DNA of 64,000 nucleotides from assembly GCA_964413275.1 (NCBI GenBank), contig CAYPSO010000009.1, positions 1 through 64,000 of the forward strand, in the 5' to 3' direction. Position 1 is the stretch's first letter. Every line of letters starts with the position of its first letter. The position numbers were made by a program, and so were the translations under genes. Under the pieces are notes generated by a model. The model did not search any database, had not been told where the DNA came from, and saw only the letters and a list, made by a program, of their open reading frames with translations. This DNA comes from JAABRE01 sp964413275. GTDB lineage: Bacteria; Cyanobacteriota; Cyanobacteriia; Cyanobacteriales; JAABRE01. Positions 24,321-33,056 of this stretch are shown here, in pieces.

Positions 24321-24890
24321 CTAAATTAAACTTAACCAGCTAAAGAGATCGTTAACAGATAGCTGCCAAGGTGAAAATATCTCAAGAACTGGTAAACTAT
24401 CATTTTTTTGCTTAATTATAGGCTGTTTTCCTTGTATAAAAACCATGACTATTCTCTCTTGAGGATCGATAAGCCAACCTAGTTTACTATTTCGATCTAG
24501 GCAAAAGAGTATTTTATCAATTACACGGATTGGGTTTTGTTCTGGTGAAAGAATTTCGATAATCCAGTCTGGAGCTATGGTAAAGCGATTTTCAATTTCA
24601 CCATTAGCATCAAAAGGAATCCTTTGCCACTCAAATACGGCAATATCTGGAACAAGAGAACGTTCGTCAAAAGTAGAGCGCAATTCAGGAAAAGCATAAG
24701 CTAATTTTTGAGGCTGACCAATTTGGTTAATAGCAGTTAATAATTTACCTTGTAAGATACTATGTTTTCCTTGTGGCATTGGCTTTTGATAAATTTCACC
24801 GTTGATGTATTCACTTGCGGGTTTAGTCTCTGGCAAATTTAAAAATTCTGCTAAAGAAACCTGTTTAGATATATTAGTTGCTATACTCAT
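24321..24890 (-). CDS. Uma2 family (DUF820) PD-(D/E)XK protein
   Basis: 189 residues. It has the family pattern SEYINGEIYQKPMPQGKHS, then SLVPDIAVFEW with the active-site Asp, then PDWIIEILSPEQ with Glu, and LGWLIDPQERIVMVF. Second Uma2 gene of the window. No partner gene nearby. Confidence 0.9.
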   Translation of the reverse strand: MSIATNISKQVSLAEFLNLPETKPASEYINGEIYQKPMPQGKHSILQGKLLTAINQIGQPQKLAYAFPELRSTFDERSLVPDIAVFEWQRIPFDANGEIENRFTIAPDWIIEILSPEQNPIRVIDKILFCLDRNSKLGWLIDPQERIVMVFIQGKQPIIKQKNDSLPVLEIFSPWQLSVNDLFSWLSLI

Positions 24891-25156
24891 TAAAATTATT
24901 TCTCTCGATACTTTTTTAGAATACTTTGTGCGTTGTAATAAAAAAAATTTCAGAGCTTTAGCTATTTTGAATCATCAGGATACCATCCAGCCGGAATTAC
25001 CTTAAAGTCCCATCGATCTTTGAAAATATATACTCGCTCTATAATAATAAAAAATAGCTGTTGTAGGGTGGGCAAGATTGATTTTTATCTTAATTATTTT
25101 GTTTCCATAGTTAAACCCGTCTTGCCCACCCTACCATCAAATGGACTAAGGGAAAT
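24891..25156. repeat. Gap with an inverted repeat of the GTAGGGTGGGCAA family
   Basis: GTAGGGTGGGCAAG at 25063-25076 is matched by its exact reverse complement at 25121-25134, with 44 bases between, a possible miniature element or hairpin. The core GGGTGGGCAA recurs in palindromic form at 26727, 36100 and 39635. The rest of the gap shows nothing else. Confidence 0.7.
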
Positions 25157-25396
25157 TTACGAACTATTTAACAAAAGAGGATATTTTAGATCGATCGCAG
25201 ATTGTCGTAAAGGATAACGGTAAATTTGGTCAACGGCTTTGAGTAAGTCTTGGATAGCAAATAGTGACCCCTTGACTTCTTGGGCATAATTTTTGAGGCG
25301 ATCGATCGTCAGCACTTTTTCTTGGGGATGAACGGGGCTTTTGACCCACTGGGGGTCGGTGAATATTTCTTTAAAATAAGCAGAAGTTTCTTATAA
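25157..25396 (-). pseudogene. Fragment of an unrecognised protein gene
   Basis: An open minus-strand frame of 80 codons runs from just after an in-frame TAA near 25396 to the TAA at 25157-25159, without a Met start. It encodes DPQWVKSPVHPQEKVLTIDR, AQEVKGSLFAIQDLLKAVDQ and IYRYPLRQSAID. Its G+C is visibly higher than the neighbours and it contains GATCGATCG. The sequence looks like the tail of a real protein, but I do not recognise it. Confidence 0.45.
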
Positions 25397-25406
25397 TAAG
25401 TTAATT

Positions 25407-26645
25407 ATGATTTATGTAATAGGTATTGGTTTAGATGGAATAGAAGGATTAACTCAAGGGGTAAGAGAAATTATAGCAGAAGCTAGTTTATTAATAGGAA
25501 GCGATCGCCATTTAAGTTATTTTACTAATCATTCTGCACAAAAATTAAAATTAGGTAATTTTCAGGACATAATTCCACAAATTAAAACTAGATTAGAAGA
25601 AAATAATATAGTAATTTTAACCAGTGGAGATCCTTTATTCTTTGGTTTAGGTCGTTTTTTGTTAGAAGAATTACCGAAAGATAAGTTATTATTTTATCCC
25701 CATTTAAGTTCAATTCAATTAGCCTTTAATCGGGTTAAAATACCTTGGCAAGATGCAGAAATTATAAGCTTACATGGCAGGAATTTAGAACAATTAATAC
25801 CGTTGCTACAACAGGGAAAAGAAAAAATTGGCATATTAACAGATAATGATAATCATCCGGGGGCGATCGCCCAATTATATTTATCTTTAGATATTCCCAC
25901 TAATTATCAATTTTGGGTATGTGAAAATTTAGGGGATAACAAGGAAGAAAAAATTAATTGTTTTGATGACAAAACTTTAGCTAATTTAGATGCAAAAAAC
26001 TTTGCATCTCTTAATATTGTCATTTTAATAAAAACAGAACTATCTCAACAAATAAAATTAGAAAAATTGCCCATATTTGGATTACCAGATGCCACATTTT
26101 CCACTTTTTGCGATCGCCCAGGATTAATGACTAAAAGAGAAATTAGATTATTAGTGTTAGGAGAATTAGAATTACAAGATAAACAAATTGTTTGGGATGT
26201 TGGAGCGGGTACAGGGAGTGTATCTTTAGAAGTTGCAAGATTATGTCCAGAATCTCAAATTTATTCCATAGAAAAAACGGCAATAGGTATTAGTTTAATA
26301 AAAAAAAATTGCAAGAAATTAAGAATAAATAATATTATATCAATACAAGGAAAAGCCCCAGAAATATTATCAGAATTGCCTGCTCCTAATCGAATTTTTA
26401 TTGGAGGAAGTAGCGGAAAAATAGAAGATATTTTAGAATTATGTATCAAAAAAATTAAGCCAAATGGAGTAATAGTTTTAGCTTTAGCAACCTTAGAAAA
26501 TATTACTACTACTTTAAATTGGTTAAAAAATACAAATTATCAATATAATTTATTACAAATCCAAATATCTCGCTCTGTTTCGGTCGCAAATTTAACTCGT
26601 TTTTCCCCTTTAAATCCAGTAACAATCATTAAAATAAATCTATAA
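25407..26645 (+). CDS. cbiET: Precorrin-6Y C5,15-methyltransferase, CbiE-CbiT fusion (CobL type)
   Basis: 412 residues. The CbiE part (about 1-205) starts MIYVIGIGLDGIEGL and holds LTSGDPLFFGLGRFL. The CbiT part (about 225-412) has the SAM loop VWDVGAGTGSVSLEVARL at about 258-275 and IFIGGSSGKIEDIL. The enzyme methylates C5 and C15 and removes the C12 acetate carboxyl in corrin synthesis. ATG start. cobH lies about 450 bases away on the opposite strand, convergent. No cobalamin riboswitch is seen upstream. Confidence 0.93.
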   Translation: MIYVIGIGLDGIEGLTQGVREIIAEASLLIGSDRHLSYFTNHSAQKLKLGNFQDIIPQIKTRLEENNIVILTSGDPLFFGLGRFLLEELPKDKLLFYPHLSSIQLAFNRVKIPWQDAEIISLHGRNLEQLIPLLQQGKEKIGILTDNDNHPGAIAQLYLSLDIPTNYQFWVCENLGDNKEEKINCFDDKTLANLDAKNFASLNIVILIKTELSQQIKLEKLPIFGLPDATFSTFCDRPGLMTKREIRLLVLGELELQDKQIVWDVGAGTGSVSLEVARLCPESQIYSIEKTAIGISLIKKNCKKLRINNIISIQGKAPEILSELPAPNRIFIGGSSGKIEDILELCIKKIKPNGVIVLALATLENITTTLNWLKNTNYQYNLLQIQISRSVSVANLTRFSPLNPVTIIKINL

Positions 26646-27095
26646 ACCTCATACAAAATTTGAGACGATCAAAGTTGAGGATAAAGTGTGTAGTGGATTG
26701 TTTCAGTTAAAAGTGTGCATTAGTAGGGTGGGCAATGCCCACCAAATCATAAAGACAATCAAAATTCTATTGCCCTATTTTAGTTGAAACAGTCCAGTAG
26801 TGGACTGACACGCCTTAAATATTGCTTTAGAAAAATGCTCAAAGTATTATTAAGTACCTAGACAAAATTAATTTAATAATTTCGCTAAATATCTAATGCA
26901 CAGTTTTAGCTGTGTCAGCCCACTGCGGGATTGCGAGCGCGAAGCGTGCCTTTGGCATCGAGCTATAAAATCTAATAACTAATAGACTTCTTGCAGAAGT
27001 CAGGCAATAGGCAATAGGCAATAGTTAGATGAATTTAGGTTTTCTGTATTAGAATTGATTTACGAGTTACTTATGCAAGAGGTCTAATAACTATT
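26646..27095. repeat. 450-base gap with dispersed repeats between cbiET and cobH
   Basis: It contains a palindrome GGTGGGCAATGCCCACC at 26727-26743. TGGACTGACACGCC and GTGTCAGCCCACTGC stand as an imperfect pair around 26812-26935. GAGCGCGAAGCGTGCC is found at about 26933-26950, and AGGCAAT tandem repeats at about 27001-27024. No coding stretch or RNA was recognised. Some of these may be decayed mobile elements. Confidence 0.6.
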
Positions 27096-27719
27096 TTAAT
27101 TTTCCCACGCCAAAATTAATAGAGCATTAAGAATTGCTGCGGCTACAGGAGAACCACCTTTACGACCATTAACAAGAATATGGGATACATTAGTATTAGC
27201 CAAAATCTGTTTAGATTCAATTACATTAACAAAGCCCACAGGTGCGCCAATTACCAAACTAGGTTTAATCGTAGCATTATCTATTTCCTTGCATAAAGCA
27301 ATTAAAGCAGTCGGGGCATTACCTATAAGATAAATTGCTTGAGGATATTCCTGAAAGCATTTCACCATAGCGGTTTCAGTACGAGTTTTTCCGGGGGATG
27401 CTGTAGGGGTATTTTCAATGGCAGCAATTATGGGATTATTCCAAGTTTTACTAACTAAAGTAGCAATGCCCTGCCTAACCATGGTAACATCAGTTATGAT
27501 CGGTGTATTATGAACTAAAGCATTGATTCCAGATTCTATAGCGCGATCGCTAAATTGTAATAAATTGGCATATTCAAAATCAGCAGTAGTATGAATTACT
27601 CTACGAATAATGGCATATTCTGAGGGGGATATTTTATCTTTAAGTTCCCCCATTTCTGCATCAATAATGGCAAAACTTCGTTCAACAATAGGATGATTAA
27701 GATTTAGTTTATTCCCCAT
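27096..27719 (-). CDS. cobH: Precorrin-8X methylmutase
   Basis: 207 residues, full length for CobH/CbiC. It moves the methyl group from C11 to C12 to give hydrogenobyrinate or the cobalt form. The catalytic His is at residue 43 in RRVIHTTADFEYANLL, the CobH position. DVTMVRQGI, VIGAPVGFVNVIESK and ILVNGRKGGSPVAAA are further family marks. The start overlaps the DUF1868 gene by 16 bases, suggesting coupling. Confidence 0.95.
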   Translation of the reverse strand: MGNKLNLNHPIVERSFAIIDAEMGELKDKISPSEYAIIRRVIHTTADFEYANLLQFSDRAIESGINALVHNTPIITDVTMVRQGIATLVSKTWNNPIIAAIENTPTASPGKTRTETAMVKCFQEYPQAIYLIGNAPTALIALCKEIDNATIKPSLVIGAPVGFVNVIESKQILANTNVSHILVNGRKGGSPVAAAILNALLILAWEN

Positions 27720-28486
27720 GTTATTGATGGATAATTTTGCTCCAAAATATAGGTTATCATATCTTCAAACTTTCGTAGTTCTACTTTTTTAATCATAAGT
27801 ATAGGTGACTCTTTTTCTAACCATTGTTGGTTTAAATCATCTAGAATAGATACTAAAGATTCCTGTTCAACTTCAGTAGGTATTTTTTCAAAATAACCTA
27901 AAGTAACATGGGCAGTAAAATTATATTGTTGCTCAATTCCTAAAGCCATTAAACTAGGATTTTGGTAAATACAGCGACGTAAAGAAATAATTTGATTATA
28001 ATCTTCTTCACAATCAGGAATCAAGGAAACAATCACTGCACGGGGAAATACAGTTAAACCTAATAATCTAAACTTAAGCGGTTTACTCGGAGAAAAAGCA
28101 CTTTTATATTCTTGAAAACTATGGGTAATTGTATCCTGTAATTGATTAGGAAATTGAGGATTTTTCTTGACAGCATCCCGGTAGTCATTATCCCAAATTA
28201 AATCAGCAATAGTAACATGAAAAGTTGATGGAGGTACGAGGGCAATTAAATCAGGAGAAACTGTTGCTAATAATTGCTGTTGTAGTAATTCTAATTGATG
28301 ATAAAAGTTGTAATTTTCTCTGTCATCTTCCGAGGTAGGAGTCATCACAGTATAACCCGGAAAAGATACTGGTTTTCCACTATCAAATTTAGCTGATTGG
28401 CGAATATTTGCTAACTGATATTGATGAGCTTTGGGTAGAATTGTTGGTGCTACCCTATTAATATAATTTTGATAATTATCGTCCAA
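27704..28486 (-). CDS. DUF1868 protein, 2H phosphoesterase-like
   Basis: 260 residues with two HxT motifs, His90-Val-Thr92 (STFHVTIADLIW) and His193-Val-Thr195 (FTAHVTLGYF), the double signature of the 2H phosphoesterase fold (cyclic phosphate or RNA ligase-like enzymes). The start region has SFPGYTVMTP, typical of DUF1868. The natural substrate is unknown. It precedes and overlaps cobH, but a cobalamin role is only suggested by position. Divergent from holA with 22 bases between starts. Confidence 0.82.
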   Translation of the reverse strand: MDDNYQNYINRVAPTILPKAHQYQLANIRQSAKFDSGKPVSFPGYTVMTPTSEDDRENYNFYHQLELLQQQLLATVSPDLIALVPPSTFHVTIADLIWDNDYRDAVKKNPQFPNQLQDTITHSFQEYKSAFSPSKPLKFRLLGLTVFPRAVIVSLIPDCEEDYNQIISLRRCIYQNPSLMALGIEQQYNFTAHVTLGYFEKIPTEVEQESLVSILDDLNQQWLEKESPILMIKKVELRKFEDMITYILEQNYPSITWGIN

Positions 28487-28508
28487 TTTTAGATTACCTC
28501 TTAAAACT

Positions 28509-29483
28509 ATGCCTGTATATTTTTTTTGGGGAGAAGATGATTTTGCTATTTCCCAAAGGGTGAAAGAGTTAGAAAAATCAATTCTCGATCCTAATTGGGT
28601 TCAATTTAACTATCATAGGATTGATGGCCAACAACCAACAACGATTCTTGATGCTTTAAACGAAGCCATGACTCCTGTTTTTGGCATGGGAGGGCGTTTG
28701 GTGTGGTTAGTTGATACTAGCATATGTCAAAATTGTCCAGATGATATTCTAGCGGAATTAGAAGGTACTTTACCCCAAATTCCTGAATTTTCTCATTTTT
28801 TATTAACTTCCAGTAAAAAACCCGATGGTAGATTAAAATCAACTAAAATTTTGCATAAATATGCTGAAGTTAAAGAATTTTCACCGATACCTCCTTGGAA
28901 TAATGAAGCCATTTTAGAGCAAGTAAAACAAATTGCAGGAAAAAAGGGAGTAAAGTTAACTGCCACAGCCGTTGAATTATTGGCTGAATCTGTGGGTAAT
29001 GATACTAGGCAACTTTATAATGAATTAGATAAATTAAGTCTTCATAGTAGCAATCAGATAATAACTAGGGAAGTTGTGGCTGAGTTGGTAAGATGCAATA
29101 CTCGCAATAGCTTACAATTAGCAACTACTATTCTTCAAGGTAAACAGGGAGAAGCTTTAGGTTTAGTCACTGATTTAATTAATAAAAATGAACCAGCTTT
29201 GAGAATTGTGGCAACTTTAGTGGGGCAATTTAGAATTTGGACAATAGTCAAATTAATGATAGAAAAGGGAGAAACTAATGAAAAAACCATTGCCTCTGCT
29301 GCGGAAATAGCCAATCCAAAACGATTATTTTTTGTGCGTAAACAGATTAACTCTATTTCTGCTCAAAAACTATTGGCGACTTTACCCATACTACTAGAAT
29401 TAGAAGCTAGTTTAAAACAGGGAGCAGATAGTATTTCTACTTTACAAACAAAAGTGATTCAATTATGTCAAACTTGTAACTAA
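28509..29483 (+). CDS. holA: DNA polymerase III subunit delta
   Basis: 324 residues. Clamp-loader subunit that opens the sliding clamp. Seen are VYFFWGEDDFAISQRVKEL at the start, LLTSSKKPDGRLKSTK (AAA+ core, no Walker A, as in delta), LAESVGNDTRQLYNELDKL, and the C-terminal collar domain with EPALRIVATLVGQFRIW. ATG start 22 bases from the divergent DUF1868 gene. Confidence 0.94.
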   Translation: MPVYFFWGEDDFAISQRVKELEKSILDPNWVQFNYHRIDGQQPTTILDALNEAMTPVFGMGGRLVWLVDTSICQNCPDDILAELEGTLPQIPEFSHFLLTSSKKPDGRLKSTKILHKYAEVKEFSPIPPWNNEAILEQVKQIAGKKGVKLTATAVELLAESVGNDTRQLYNELDKLSLHSSNQIITREVVAELVRCNTRNSLQLATTILQGKQGEALGLVTDLINKNEPALRIVATLVGQFRIWTIVKLMIEKGETNEKTIASAAEIANPKRLFFVRKQINSISAQKLLATLPILLELEASLKQGADSISTLQTKVIQLCQTCN

Positions 29484-29545
29484 ACAGGAACTTTTTATCT
29501 TGATAATAATTCTAATAACTTGGAGTACAATTAAAATCTTAAACA

Positions 29546-30019
29546 GTGATGTTAGTAACTAAAAATTTATCTCAAACTTTAACAAAAATAATCTTAACTA
29601 CTACCTTAGCAATCACAGGTATTATAATCGGAATTATCCCTGAAATTTCTGATAATTTTTCCCGTGTAAGTTGGAATTATCAAGCCCTAGCACAAAACAT
29701 TACTAACCAAGAAATTAATCAATATGCTAGAGCAGTTTTAGATATAGAATCTTTACGGATTCAAGCCTTTCAAGATATTGGTAAAATAATGGGTACACAA
29801 ATTAATAGTGATATTACTTGTAATCAACCTCAATCTTTAAATAGTTTAAATCAAGATGCTCGTTCAATTGCTATGAATTATTGTGAGGCTTCTAAGAGAA
29901 TTGTTGAAAATACAGGTTTAACTCCAAGTAAATTTAACCAGATTACCAATAATGCTCGCTCTAATCAAAATTTACAAAAACGTATTCAAGATGCCATGAT
30001 TCAAATAAGAAGTAAATAA
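29546..30019 (+). CDS. DUF4168 family protein
   Basis: 157 residues with an N-terminal hydrophobic segment (about 15-35) and likely export, ending YQALAQN. The DUF4168 domain at about 52-155 has EINQYARAVLDIESLRIQAF and LTPSKFNQITNNARSNQNLQ. Function unknown; the family is common in cyanobacteria. The ureE gene starts 4 bases after its stop, so the two are probably co-transcribed. Confidence 0.82.
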   Translation: MMLVTKNLSQTLTKIILTTTLAITGIIIGIIPEISDNFSRVSWNYQALAQNITNQEINQYARAVLDIESLRIQAFQDIGKIMGTQINSDITCNQPQSLNSLNQDARSIAMNYCEASKRIVENTGLTPSKFNQITNNARSNQNLQKRIQDAMIQIRSK

Positions 30020-30023
30020 TTTT

Positions 30024-30476
30024 ATGTTAATTTTTGAACAAATATTATCTACTGGCAAAGAAGCTAATATTTACTTAAAAAATAATAGAAAAACTCTTTT
30101 AATTTTATCTGTAACTGCGGAACAAAGAAATCGCACTAGGCATCGTTTTCAAAGTGATGAAGGACAAGATATATTTTTAAAGTTATCTAGAGGTATATAT
30201 CTTAATGATGGTGATTTGTTGCAAGCACAAACAGGAGAATTATTAATAATTAATCCTAAACCTGAGCCAGTTTTAACAATCACCTCAGATAACTATCTTC
30301 AATTAATGAAAGCAGCTTATCATCTCGGCAATCGTCATGCTGCTGTAGAAATTAATCAGAATTATTTAAGAATTTCTCCTGATGCAGTTTTGGCAAAAAT
30401 GATAACTGATTTAGGTTTACAAATTTGCCAAGAAACTGTACCTTTTTATCCAGAAAGCGGAGCGTATAAACATTAA
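30024..30476 (+). CDS. ureE: Urease accessory protein UreE (nickel chaperone)
   Basis: 150 residues. UreE fold: N-terminal peptide-binding domain with RHRFQSDEGQDIFLKLSRG, then LQLMKAAYHLGNRHAAVEI, with the nickel-binding His in the GNRH region. The usual His-rich tail is short here (a single H at the end). It delivers Ni2+ to urease. The stop overlaps the ureF start by one base. No urease structural genes are in the window. Confidence 0.95.
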   Translation: MLIFEQILSTGKEANIYLKNNRKTLLILSVTAEQRNRTRHRFQSDEGQDIFLKLSRGIYLNDGDLLQAQTGELLIINPKPEPVLTITSDNYLQLMKAAYHLGNRHAAVEINQNYLRISPDAVLAKMITDLGLQICQETVPFYPESGAYKH

Positions 30477-31153
30477 TGCAAGATCCAGAAAAGTTATTAA
30501 TTTTATTACAATTAGTTAGTCCTGGATTGCCAGTTGGTGCTTATAATTATTCCGAGGGATTAGAGGCATTAATTAGTAAAAATATTATTAAAACCCAAGA
30601 AGACTTATTCTCTTGGCTAGAAGCAGAATTGTGTTATGGATCGATTAGAGTAGAAACAGCAATTATTGTTAGAGTATATCACAGTTTATTAATAAAGAAT
30701 TTAGATGATGTCAATTATTGGAATAGTTGGTTATCTGCTGCTAGAGAAAGCAAAGAATTACGAGAACAAAATTGGCAGATGGGACAATCTTTATTCAAGT
30801 TACTATTAAAATTAGAACCTCAAACACAAAGTCTTATCTCCAAGTTAAATTCACCTCATAATTATGCAGTAATCTTTGGATTTGCTATTTATTTCTGGGA
30901 AATAGAGCTTGGTTTTGCCTTAATTAGTTATCTACACAGTTGGGCTTATAATTTAGTAAATGCAGGAGTAAAATTAATTCCTTTAGGACAAACTGCGGGA
31001 CAACAAATATTATTTGAACTAAAAAAAATTATTCCTGAAGTTAGCCAAGAAATATTAGGATTAAAAGATAATGAATTAAGTAGTTGTAATTGGGGATTAT
31101 CTTTAGCAACCATGAATCATGAAACCTTATATAGTCGTTTATTTAGAAGCTGA
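30476..31153 (+). CDS. ureF: Urease accessory protein UreF
   Basis: 225 residues, all-helical UreF with SPGLPVGAYNYSEGLEALI near the start and a conserved core SAARESKELREQN. It works with UreG and UreD(H) in GTP-dependent urease activation. Coupled to ureE by a one-base overlap and followed two bases later by a permease gene, so all three are one operon. Confidence 0.95.
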   Translation: MQDPEKLLILLQLVSPGLPVGAYNYSEGLEALISKNIIKTQEDLFSWLEAELCYGSIRVETAIIVRVYHSLLIKNLDDVNYWNSWLSAARESKELREQNWQMGQSLFKLLLKLEPQTQSLISKLNSPHNYAVIFGFAIYFWEIELGFALISYLHSWAYNLVNAGVKLIPLGQTAGQQILFELKKIIPEVSQEILGLKDNELSSCNWGLSLATMNHETLYSRLFRS

Positions 31154-31155
31154 TT

Positions 31156-32262
31156 ATGCTATATATAGTCAACCAACTTATTACTATTTGTGCATTGGCA
31201 TTCATAGTTTTTATCTTAAACTCTTCAGGATATTTAGATAAAATAATCAGTTTAATTGTTAAATATTATCGAGATAATAAATGGTTATTTCATATTTTAA
31301 TTATAACTACTATTATTTGTACAGTTATTTTTAACAATTATTTTACTGTTTTGATTTTATTTTTAATTATTCTTAAGTTAAGGACACAAATCAGTTTAAA
31401 TCGACCAACAATTTTAAGTTATTTATTAACCATAGGATTTTTGGCAGATGCTGCTAATTTAGTAAATAATCCCATTAACAGCATAACAAAAGAATATTTC
31501 CAGATCCCTTGGCTAAGATATTTATTAATTCTAATACCAATTCAAATAATAGTTATTATCAGTAGTATTACTGTAGTTTATCTTTATTTTATTCGTTATA
31601 TCTCATCGGATGTACCTAGGGAAAAAATTATAACTTTAGATAATATAGCAATTGACTTAAAAATTTTTTATCCATTATCGCTATTAATATTAAATAAAAT
31701 TTTTCCTAGTTTTTCTGCGTTAATAAGTTTAATAGTGGTGATAATATTAATATTTTTCACCACAGAAACAAAAATACAATTTAACTTGTTACGACAAATA
31801 CCTTGGTTAAGTTTAGGAATTGTTTTTATGCTTTATACCATAGGAATAATTTTAGGAAAATTAGGATTAATTGAAATGATAACATTAATTATAAAAAATA
31901 ATGCTAACTGGGGAATAACTTTTGCTAGTATTACTACAGGATTATTAGCTACATTGCAGTCTATTGTAATTAACAATTTTCCAGCGATTACTAATAATAA
32001 CCTAGCAATTGATCGAGCAAATATTACAGATTCAGCTATTAAAGAAATAATGATTTATGGGAACATTATTGGTTGTGTAATTGGTGCGAAAATTACACCA
32101 GTTGGTAGTATTTCAACCCTGTTATGGTATGGACAATTAAAAAATCAAAACTTAGGATTGCATTGGCTCAGATATGTCACCATTAATTTAGCTTTAACCT
32201 TGCCAGTTTTATTTATTGCTTTGTTGTTTTTGGCTATATGGCTTCCTTGGTTAATTGTATAG
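31156..32262 (+). CDS. ArsB/NhaD-like ion permease
   Basis: 368 residues, about ten to eleven hydrophobic helices. The region IGCVIGAKITPVGSISTLLW matches the second conserved half-helix of ArsB-type carriers (ion transporter superfamily), and ADAANLVNNPINSI the first. Such carriers move arsenite or other oxyanions/Na+. The start lies two bases after the ureF stop, and no ars regulator or reductase is near. A role linked to urea, nickel or ammonium is inferred from position only. It is shorter than E. coli ArsB (about 430). Confidence 0.75.
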   Translation: MLYIVNQLITICALAFIVFILNSSGYLDKIISLIVKYYRDNKWLFHILIITTIICTVIFNNYFTVLILFLIILKLRTQISLNRPTILSYLLTIGFLADAANLVNNPINSITKEYFQIPWLRYLLILIPIQIIVIISSITVVYLYFIRYISSDVPREKIITLDNIAIDLKIFYPLSLLILNKIFPSFSALISLIVVIILIFFTTETKIQFNLLRQIPWLSLGIVFMLYTIGIILGKLGLIEMITLIIKNNANWGITFASITTGLLATLQSIVINNFPAITNNNLAIDRANITDSAIKEIMIYGNIIGCVIGAKITPVGSISTLLWYGQLKNQNLGLHWLRYVTINLALTLPVLFIALLFLAIWLPWLIV

Positions 32263-32328
32263 AAGTTAATAGTTAGTTTTTTCATTGAAGATTAAACATT
32301 GAACATTGATAAATGGTAAATAATGAAA

Positions 32329-32398
32329 GCCAATCGCTAAAAGCTAATTGCTAAAAGCTAATTGCTAAAAGCTAATTGCTAATTGCTAACCGCTAATT
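32329..32398. repeat. Tandem GCTAATT / GCTAAAA heptamer repeats
   Basis: About nine alternating 7-base units (GCTAAAA, GCTAATT, GCTAACC) run up to the stop of the convergent gene at 32393. Same class as the repeats at 1268, 36151 and 57215. Confidence 0.85.
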
Positions 32399-32809
32399 AA
32401 ATAATTCAAATACTTGACGACAAAAAATTTTTAATTTATCTTCCACATCCTTAGTTGGTTGATAATTACCCTCTATTTTCCAATTTTCAATAGTTGAGAA
32501 ACGCCAAGCTTGTCCTTGATGATTAAAACCCGCAGTTTCTATACCAATTAATCTACGTTGATTTTCCAGAGTATCTTGATAAAAACGAATTTGAACTAAA
32601 ATACTACGACACTGAAAACGCCGACTCCACCCCGGAAAATGAAAACCAATATCAATCGAGTCAGGATCTACTAATTCTATAGTATCTGGGTCATTTTTCC
32701 AGGGTTTAAGATCCGATTTGGCATCGGGAAATTCAGCTTTAAATAAATTGACAACCGCAGCAATTTTGGTAGTAAAGTCTAAACCGATGGCTTGTTCTGA
32801 TGCGTTCAT
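32393..32809 (-). CDS. Conserved hypothetical cyanobacterial protein
   Basis: 138 residues from the ATG at 32809, which is preceded by AGGAG; a TTG two codons upstream is less likely. Soluble, no motif I can name. Seen are FPDAKSDLKPWKNDPDT, DIGFHFPGWSRRFQCRS and an end resembling a helix (DKLKIFCRQVFEL). Proteins of this kind occur widely in cyanobacteria. The stop lies inside the repeat block that also ends the permease operon on the other strand. Confidence 0.7.
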   Translation of the reverse strand: MNASEQAIGLDFTTKIAAVVNLFKAEFPDAKSDLKPWKNDPDTIELVDPDSIDIGFHFPGWSRRFQCRSILVQIRFYQDTLENQRRLIGIETAGFNHQGQAWRFSTIENWKIEGNYQPTKDVEDKLKIFCRQVFELFN

Positions 32810-33056
32810 AAGCAAAACTCCTGATTATGGTATTTTTAAGTTATATTAAAGGAAAATTAAAGTTGATTTTTTCAAAATCATTTAATTTACTTATTGGTAT
32901 TTCCTTAGAGAAAAACAGATTTATAATTTAGAACATATATTGAATCAATAAAAAAATTATTATCTATTATATGTATATTAATAATATTAATTGATAATAT
33001 TGTTTTCAGCTTACCCAAGAATATGTTTTAATGTTGGCATTGGGTCTTTTTAAAAA

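Noticed and set aside
26646..27095. Cobalamin riboswitch between cbiET and cobH
   Set aside because: GCCCACTGC resembles a B12 box only partly, the two genes converge on this gap so it is not a leader of either, and no further conserved riboswitch parts were seen.
30024..32262. Urea or nickel uptake system of known type in the ure operon
   Set aside because: The permease does not look like UrtABCDE, UreH/HupE or NikMNQO; its motifs are ArsB-like.
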